A DNA stretch of 64,000 bases. Source: Boletus sp. NGJ (taxonomy: Eukaryota > Basidiomycota > Agaricomycetes > Boletales > Boletaceae). The position numbers and the translations under genes were made by a program. Within the stretch, counting starts at the first letter, position 1; the number at the start of each line of letters is the position of its first letter. Below are positions 56,430-64,000 of this stretch, in pieces. Location: positions 1-64,000 of the forward strand of contig JAGTXK010000051.1 of NCBI GenBank assembly GCA_019096195.1. The letters are read 5' to 3'. The notes beneath the pieces were generated by a model, which made no database searches, had not been told where the DNA came from, and worked only from the letters and a program-made list of their open reading frames with translations.

Positions 56430-59112
56430 ATGCCGTCCACCATTCAAACCATCCTCGACAATGCTACCACTGCCATTTGCAAGGTTCTGAAGGCCAAGGT
56501 GCTTGGGACGACCGAACAAGGTACCACACGGAGAGAGGCATGGCATCAGGCCATCACCAAGATTAAGGGTCACCTGGTATGTGATCATAGTTCTATACAC
56601 TAACTGTTACGACTACCCCGGGTAGGGACAGGCATTAACTTGGATGGTCGAGTAGTGACGAGCTACCGGGGTCGAGAGAGGTAGCTTCGGAGAGCTACGG
56701 GACAAGGGTACCCTTTGGTAGGGTCAAGGGTTCGGCGACAGGGGTCTTCCTGGTCGCAGGGTCAAGAGTTCAGCGACTAGGGTTCCTAGTTGCAGGGTCA
56801 AGGGTTCGACGACAAAGGGTCTTCCTAGTCGTAGTCAAGGGTTCACTCAAAGAGTGAAGACGAGACGTAGAAGAAGCGTTCACTCAAAGTGGAACGACGA
56901 CTTTAGAGGTCCGGAGGGGCGATGATGAAAGTTCACCAAGTAGGTGTAAATTGGGGGATCGACTACAGAGGGTGGGTTTATATACATACTGAGGTGTGGG
57001 AAAAGGATGAATAAGCCGCAGCACCGGAGAGATCCTATGGAGTGGGAAATAGAAGGGATCCACCGTGTGGGGTTGGTGTAGAAGTACAAATGATGCACAA
57101 GGTGCGAAGGTCGGCCTGACTACACGGAGTCTCACTGTGTAGTAAATGGTCCAAGGGAATTCAAGAGGACGAGACAAGGACAAGGACGATTGAAGGGAAG
57201 AAAAAGGAGAAGAAAGGAGGAAACGTAACACTAACCAGCTAATGAATGAATTTTTAGGAAAGGATTCGGGCGCTCGCAAGTTCTGCTGAGAGCATTCCTC
57301 TACTGGCCATTGCCTATGACATCCAACTTGAGGAATACAAGCACGGTCATTGGCCAGATTGGCTCAAAATTCTCAAATGTGACATCACTGGTTGACCTGA
57401 CCACCCTTGGCTCAAGGTCAGCCTTGTCGATACTGGGAATGCGGTTGCCGCTGTGTCGGTAAATGTTGGTTGGCCCTCCAGACAGCCCATCAACACTGAG
57501 GGTAGGAAGGCAGGGTGAACGCTGGTCGATGAGGACCCCAACATGGACAATGTGCAGATGGTGCCGAAGAAGCCTGCCACAGGGAAAGGTAAGGCTCAGG
57601 AGATTGACTCACTGGAAACTGAGCCTGAGCCACGTGGACGATCAAGACACCACGTTGACACCTCAGAAGCTTTGACCAGTGGCAGGACGTGGGGATGCTC
57701 TGTGGGAAGGTCTCAGCTGCCATCACCTATGGCAGATGTCCAAGGAGAGGCAAACACTGAGCAGGCATGTAACGTCTGCAAACGCCGGGGTTATGCCTGC
57801 ACCCCGAATTCCAGACATGCCTACCTGGAATGCCACCAATGCAAGGTACGGTGCTCTCTGGGAAAGAAGCGCCAACAGTTGCCCTCTTGCGTTCGCTGAT
57901 CTCCATCATCAGATGCCACACAGAAATGGTGGGGACACAGTTAGTCACGCAGTTGGCCACCTCGGTCGAAGCCTTGACATGGTTCCCCTGCATGCCTTGC
58001 CACCCCAACCACTCCCCATGCCAACCCATCCCGCACCAAGAACATCCAAATCCCTGAACCCACAGTGTCCTCGCCCATTGAGCCGGTCGGTGGCTTGAAG
58101 ATTGGCCCCCTGACAAAGAAGGTCAGGTGATCTAGACCAGTCCAGGGTAAGTGGTCATTGTTGCATTTGATTGTTTGACAGAATCATACACCCCATAGTC
58201 CTCGATGTGGTCGTGATACTGAGGCTGATGAAATCGGTACCAGTCGCCCAAGCACCTGCACAACCCACTGCACCGGTGTTGTGCAACCCTCGCGACTATG
58301 ATGAGCTGTTGCAGGAATACTGAGAACTTTGCGACAGCCACAAGTGGCTTCAAGCCAGTCATGTGCAGCTTGAGGATCAGTTAGATTCCATGGCGGATAG
58401 TCTGGCAACATTTAACCAGGTTGTGGCCTGGCTGTGGGACCAGATTGGTGGGATCGGGAGCAAGATGGTTTGTGACACGCATACATGAATGCGCTACCCG
58501 TTTGAACAAATTCCCCCACAGGCCACCTCCAGGGAGGAAGTCTCTGAGCCACCCAACAGGCCATTCATTCCAACTGTCACCAAGCCCGACACTCACAACT
58601 CTCCCTCCCCCCCAATGACTTTGGCTGAAGGACCGCCACCCCTCACTCCACCTGTCGCTGCCCCTGACACATTTCCCCCGCACACCTCCCCCATCCCTTC
58701 TTTATTGGAGGCTGGTGTCCCTTAGTTGATTGCCCCCTTACCTCGGCAAGGATTGCTGCCTTACAGTGAGGCTGCTCCCGTGGTAACATGGGGTAGTGGT
58801 ATGAGCACTAACCCAAATTGGGGTTGGGGCCCTCCATTTCTCTTTCAAACAGGGCTGGCATTGTTCAACCGTCCGGCTGCGCATCTATCCAGCCTGGCCC
58901 TCCCTTCTATCCAAGGAGCTCAGCAACCCTTAGCATGGAGCCTCACAAGGGCTGCAGCACATCAACTGCCTCCACTCCGGCCTCCACCATCTCCCCTACC
59001 AACGATCGCCAGCATCCGAGAGGTAAAAGGGTCGGCTGAACCAGAGTCAATGTTTGAAACGGGGAGTGTGGCCAAGGAGCAGACAGATGGGACAGCCGGT
59101 GAGAGTCCATAA
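56430..59112 (+). pseudogene. Uncharacterised gene with a C-rich zinc-finger-like motif
   Basis: Exon 1 (56430-56576) encodes MPSTIQTILDNATTAICKVL onward. An intron from GTATGT to TTTTTAG (56577-57257) is swollen by a solo LTR. Exon 2 resumes in phase (57258, ERIRALASSAESIPLLAIAY) and reaches LKILKCDITG before a stop near 57393. Later pieces: an acidic/basic stretch (57543-57660), CNVCKRRGYACTPNS with CHQCKVRCSLGKK (57757-57880, a Cys-rich motif I recall from agaricomycete transposon-associated proteins), a helical block with LDSMADSLATFNQVVAWLWD (58380-58440) and a long Pro/Ser-rich tail. Broken by several stops. Function unknown; a DNA-binding role is only suggested by the Cys motif. Confidence 0.5.
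56605..57230 (-). mobile_element. Solo LTR, gypsy type, 626 bp, in an intron
   Basis: Reads TGTTACGACTACC to AACGTAACA on the plus strand, the reverse orientation of the 13116 element. Flanked by CTAAC (56600-56604 and 57231-57235). Shares ACCATTTACTACACAGTGAGA-type blocks with the full element. It lies within the first intron of the gene above, and its duplicated target is a consensus-like branch-point word. Confidence 0.88.
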
Positions 59113-59299
59113 GATGCACAAATGGAATGTGAACAAAGAAGCACTCTCTAGATCTGCTCATTTCCTTTTCAGTAGATGTCCGGGTGTGGACAGCTCGGCA
59201 TCTGGTGGCAGTGGTGCCTTGCATGCCCTCCCTGATTGACATGGGGTTATGCCTTTTTCCAAATTGCTGAGTGAGATGTGATTCAAAAACTGGAAATGC

Positions 59300-61560
59300 A
59301 GCAGTGCCTTCAGGTTGGGTGCGTATCTCAATGGATTCGGCCGGGGTGTGAGCTTGGGACCTTGGCTTTTGGACCCTTGGAATTTGTACTGCTGTTGGTC
59401 TCCACTGTCTTGACCTTGGAAAATGCCTTGCTCATTTTTATCACCGACTTCAATTTTTTGGGTGGGGGTGCTGGGGTTGCATTTAGTATGAATATTCCTG
59501 GCCTATCTGGACAGAAATTCAGCAATCTACCATCGCCACCATTATCAACCAGGACTGGTCTCTTCATCATGGGCTTTGGTCAAGGATTTTCTTGGGCCAT
59601 CAGTATCTCATCTACAATCTTTCTCGCTGATAATACAACAATGTCCTCAATGAAATGGGTCAATTAAAAGCATGTCACCTACCATTTCTTGGTGGTCCGA
59701 CCTTGAATGGCTGGTGAGGGAGTTGTGATGCATCCTTCTCTGACCTCGGATTTGTCGTGGATAGTCTCCTGGCTGCACATGAAGATACTGATAATCAATA
59801 AATTAATATGACAGAGAAATTGCAATCCTTCATCTCTTGAAGATCCGACCTTCATTTCCCTCGGTTGGCGCTCCTTGTCACTCTGGACTATTTGGTCACA
59901 CCCACTCTCTATGCAAGGTTTTCTTGCCGTTGCTCCTTCCACTGTATATGTTGAGTGAATTCGCTGAATGCATTTGTCACCGCATACCTTGTTTTGGTAC
60001 CCCCACCTCAATGCAACTGATTTCCAAGGTAGGTCGCCGACCTCTTGTTCACTCTCGGACCAATCACTATATGGGGCTGATGGGCTCTGTATCTCCCTCT
60101 GTTTTCCATTTCTGATCACAGAGTTAGATCAGACTTCAGCTTCCTCCTAAGAATCCAATTGATCCATGTCACCATCATCCTGTTCCCAGTCCTGGTACTG
60201 GTCCCAAGGCTGATCTTTCAGTCTCAGCATGGCATTCCGAGATCTCTGTGGTAGCTTCACCGGCATTGAGGATTCATCTCCACTGTCTGCTAGGTCCTGC
60301 AGCTGGTTCTTCACATCCAACCAGAATTGGAATGCGAAGATATCATCTGGAACATTTTGTTGTCATTTCCGAATGAATTCAAGAAAGTGTCTTGCATCAC
60401 TTGTATTCATGTGGCTAGGATCATCTGGAAACACAAAATCATCTGGAAGATGCTCAGACCTGAACAGGTTGTCCTAGAACTCGCACAGCCTTTTGAACAG
60501 TGCCGAAACCTTTGGGTTTTTGCATATCAAGCCTAGATATGGTGAATCTTGGCAGGGCGGTCAGATATGAAGGTTACCTATGGTAATGTGAGGTGAGAAA
60601 CCCCCTGACCATGTTTTGCATATCGGCTCAGTTTCGGCCAGTGAAATCTGAGATCCAGATGGTACTATCCAATCAGGTTACCATATTCATGGCATCATCT
60701 CCCCGTTTCTGCCTGGGCTTCCTCTGTTTTTTTGCATCCCCATGGATCACATCCTCACCTTCATCCTCACCCTCCCCTCCATCTCTTGCTGGATCAAAAC
60801 ATCAGCCAAGATACCTATCCCACTCCCCCATGGATGGTGTTCAAGCCCTCAAAGGTTGGGCCATTTTCAATCGCTGAGTTGAAGTCAAAGCTTTTCTCTA
60901 TCAGACAGATGGCAGTTTCCAATTAACTAGAGTTGACCTATGGGGTAGAGAATATTTTGCCTTTCTCGTCCTTGAATCTGGTCAGTATGGCCATCCAGAT
61001 CCCCCCTCTCTTCCACATTTTCTGGGTGAACTGCTTCATTGCAGAAGCTATGCCCTGGGTTGCATACCTGTACAACATGCAGCGCGTGCAATATCTTCAC
61101 CTAATAATCACTTACTGCGCCTTTGCTTTGGTCAAGGCACCTTGCAAATTCCATGCAGCAGCAGTTGACTCAGCATCCTCAATTTCATCGGGAGAGAGAC
61201 CCTTCACCACCTCTGCTAGCATGGACTGATAGTGCTGAAACATCACCGAGGATCCCGGTTGGGCACCAAACTGTTCCTCTATGGTCATCTTGATTTCTTC
61301 CTTGCACTGCTCCTGAATCACAGACCAAGCTGTCCATGTCTTCCCAAGGGTGATGCTCTCCTTCTTCTTTCCTATCTGTCCTTGTTTGTGCATCCATTTC
61401 AGGTATGTCTTTCTGAAGTTTGAGATCAATTCTTAAAACCATGGTGAAGCTTTCTCACCCAAAGTTTATGGTCCCACACAACATGCTCCAGGGTCGGGTT
61501 TTCCCTCAGTTGCTAGATCTGGCTGACCAGAGCCCTCCAGATTGTCTGTCATTTCTTACC
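59300..61560 (-). pseudogene. Uncharacterised gene of the KDZ-associated type
   Basis: The best-preserved part is 61112-61429 (105 codons): LKWMHKQGQIGKKKESITLG, SVMFQHYQSMLAEVVKGL and DAESTAAAWNLQGALTKAKA. In the next exon-like stretch a different frame reads ATQGIASAMKQFTQKMWKRG (near 61020-61070). The same order (a S.YYQ...VV.GL block, a A...A.EWN block, then F...MW...G...) is found, as I remember, in an abundant agaricomycete family near KDZ transposases. The distal region (59328-60120) has lysine-rich low-complexity pieces. Fragmented by stops and shifts. Confidence 0.5.
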
Positions 61561-62519
61561 TCGTGTAGCCTTCCATAATGGCCATCATTCCTGGAGGATG
61601 TGTAGCATGGTGTCAGATATGCCGGTGCTTTCATGTCATAATTCAGTGCGAGATGGCCCGGCCTCATGTTCAGCAGAAATGTCCTTGGGTTGAGATTTCC
61701 CAACCTCCATCTCATCTTCCGAACCATGATAGTTGGTTCCTTGATACTCAGTCTCAGCATAATCCTGCGAGCAGTCAGACATAGTAGAGGATAGACACAG
61801 AGTGCAGTACAACCTTTTATTTTCATCCAATATTATGTTTACAACCACTCAGTATGCCAAGTAGCCAAGGTTACACAATAACTGCAATACCCCTGTAAAA
61901 TGTAACATATCTCTGGGCCTGGTGACCTACTGTGACCTCATTTCACCGACAGATGGCCTTACATACATGACATAATGCCAGACACTGAGTAACCAACTTG
62001 GTTATATGACACTGGAAATGCTGGGTAAGCTAGCTTGTCTTGCTGCCATACATAGTGGTGACAGGCAGAGTGCAAAAAGCTGCATGCAGAGATAGTGGGG
62101 ATGAGTCTCTGCATATTGCATATTGAACACTGCCTGTCCCAACTACCTATGGCAATGAGACAAGTTAGCCTACCCAGCATTGCCAGTGTCATTTATCCAA
62201 GTTGGCAACTCAATGCCTGGAGAGACTACTGCTAGAGCTCATACTCCCGGCCCCATTGACATAGCCAAGGCCATCAGAGCATAATACAGTGCAGTATATT
62301 CCAAATGGGGCTCAGCCAAGGTTACAGAATCACAGTAATGCTGCAGATGAAGTCGAAGATCCGACATCCATAGACTCGGCTCTAACTAGCCAAGATGACA
62401 CACTAAAGTGTCCGAAAAACCACATGGATGAACATATGTGTTACTGATTTGTGTTATGGCTTGCAGTGCGAAGTATGCTGTATCTGTGTTTTTGATACTA
62501 CTATACTGGCTTCCATCCC
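61561..62519. other. Unassigned spacer of the second KDZ locus
   Basis: No gene is recognised. The sequences near 61960-62040 and 62100-62200 share inverted words (for example TGCCAGACACTGAG versus the GGCAATGCTGGG area), a possible divergent-promoter region between genes on opposite strands. Confidence 0.3.
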
Positions 62520-64000
62520 TCTAAGAATGCCAAAGAATGCCTTCAAACAAAAGATTAATCCCACAAGAGTTACTCATGCTAAATGGGTGACAAAAAATAC
62601 CACAAGGGGACCCAAGATGACTCTGGTCAGATTGAATGCCACCAAGAATGCTGCTTCGACAACTCCATCACAATCAACCCAGTCCACTCCCAAGCAAGGC
62701 TGGGCCATCTGGCTCTCAGTTCACCTTCAGTACCATCTTGTATGTTCTATGGCACATTTAAATGCATTGTTCTGATGGTATCTGGTCAAGAGAAGATGCA
62801 GCCGATTCAGAATTAGATGAGATATGCCCAATCCGACTTCCCCCGAAAAACATACCCATCCCTGATTTTGGTAAACACACCGATCAATATGGTTTTATAG
62901 ACCTCAACTGATTATCTCCAGGAAATGGGTCACTCACAAGGAAGAGTTCCTGCAAGCTTTGTTGGACATGGAAGCGCCATCTCAATCCCGAGAATGTGGT
63001 ACATGCCATCGAGATGGCATCTATCGGTGTTCTGACTGTTTCGGTCAGCCCCTGTTTTGCACCGGGTGCTGTCAGGATCGGCATCAGAGGCATCCTTTTC
63101 ACCGCATCCAGCAATGGACTGGTGCATTCTTTGAAGATTCATCTCTTATCTTGGTGCGCTGTGTGAATCATCCCCCAGTTTAACAAAGTTTGAACCATAC
63201 TGCTGCAGACCGGCTTTGAGCTCTATCTCGGACATGACGGGGGCCCTTGTCCCAGCGGTGGCAATGAACGTCAAAATGCTTCCGAAGGCCCGGTACCTTT
63301 GGATGATGACGCATGGGAAGACATTGATCAAGAAGACGTTCCACCACACCTTTGTCCACCGAGCAGATCAGATTATCTGACTGTGGTAGACGTGACTGGT
63401 ATCCATTTCATGACCGTCAACTATTGCACATGCGCTGAATCCGATGTAGAATATCTTCAACTGTTGCGCTGCAAGCTTTACCCGGCAATGTTACAAATGC
63501 CAAGGACCGCATTTACCTTTACCTTGCTAGATGACTTTATCTGAGATAATTTGGAGTGTGGAACATCCGGAATGAACTATTATAGCAAGCTCTGAAGGAT
63601 AACCCCCAACGTCTTTCCGCATGTTGTTCCTGGTACGTTTCCGACCCAGTCTGCACCAAATCATCCACTCAGGCAGGTCCAGAACCGTTACCGAGAGTTA
63701 CTTCGGGTCGCCGGACAGTGGAGGCTACTAAGCTGCTAAAGTGGAATGGCTTTGGCCACCATTCCTGGGGGCCCACAAAGGGGGATCTTGCCCTTTTTTG
63801 CCCTGCCTGTCTGCAACCCGGGATCAATGTGCATGTGTCGGTAAATGAGCTTTCCGATGTTAGTGACGATTTTCGTTGACTGATGCACTGTTTGACTAAC
63901 ATGCCAACAGCTGGAAGTATCGCCGATACTGTTATCATGGATGGAAACTTCAAGGCCAAGCATATGCAGGAAGAGGCGGCCTGATGACCAAATCTGGCTC
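62520..64000 (+). pseudogene. Second KDZ transposase (CxC2 class), N-terminal part, leaves the window
   Basis: Start uncertain (an upstream frame begins MPKNAFKQKINPTR). CxC2 zinc-binding domain at 62995-63117: CGTCHRDGIYRCSDCF and CTGCCQDRHQRHPFHRIQQW. Then VTHKEEFLQALLDME-type upstream linkage, RYRELLRVAGQWRLLKLLKW (near 63680-63740), LALFCPACLQPGINV (63786-63830) and VIMDGNFKAKHM (63932-63968), the start of the KDZ core. Introns and breaks separate these: a shift lies directly after FKAKHM, where a second frame reads RRPDDQIWL to the window end. Of a different KDZ class from the 26-46 kb element, which lacks CxC2. Confidence 0.8.

Overview
The window reads as nuclear DNA of an agaricomycete (mushroom-forming) basidiomycete. 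The evidence is three multicopper oxidase (laccase) genes, each with eleven exons split by short GT-AG introns, set among chromovirus-type Ty3/gypsy and Ty1/copia elements, Tc1/mariner transposons, a DIRS-like relic and two Kyakuja-Dileera-Zisupton (KDZ) transposons, a mixture typical of Agaricomycetes. I cannot name the species. No RNA gene or CRISPR array was seen.

Layout. 1-11.7 kb: a tandem duplication holding two minus-strand laccases. I see no difference between the two laccase blocks (1-2265 and 6864-9128), while the second duplicated segment (3798-5430 versus 9759-11675) has drifted apart. 12.2-12.8 kb: a decayed aspartic protease. 13.1-20.4 kb: a Ty3/gypsy chromovirus with 575-bp LTRs and a GAAAA target duplication. 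20.4-20.9 kb: a dispersed repeat whose inverted partner lies at 50.7-51.1 kb. 20.9-25.8 kb: an old copia element on the minus strand with an initiator-tRNA anticodon-arm primer site. 26.3-46.5 kb: a KDZ element of about 20 kb with inverted terminal repeats of about 622 bp that are about 99% identical. It carries a decayed transposase and two uncharacterised accessory genes, and has been invaded by three Tc1 elements, a lone Tc1 end, a 0.9-kb foldback repeat and one solo LTR in each terminal repeat. 46.5-50.2 kb: host sequence with a kinase fragment and a third, intact, plus-strand laccase. 50.7-53.8 kb: the dispersed repeat partner and a DIRS-like retroelement fossil. 54-64 kb: a minisatellite, three decayed uncharacterised genes of types I associate with KDZ loci, a third solo LTR inside an intron, and the start of a second KDZ transposase (CxC2 class) that runs off the window.

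How it works together. The host functions are secreted oxidoreductases: two identical laccases with Phe at the type-1 copper axial position and one divergent laccase with Leu there. They form one laccase locus split by a mobile-element island of about 34 kb. The most unusual object is the 20-kb KDZ element: its ends are almost perfect, it has an array of subterminal repeats, and its genes are heavily broken.
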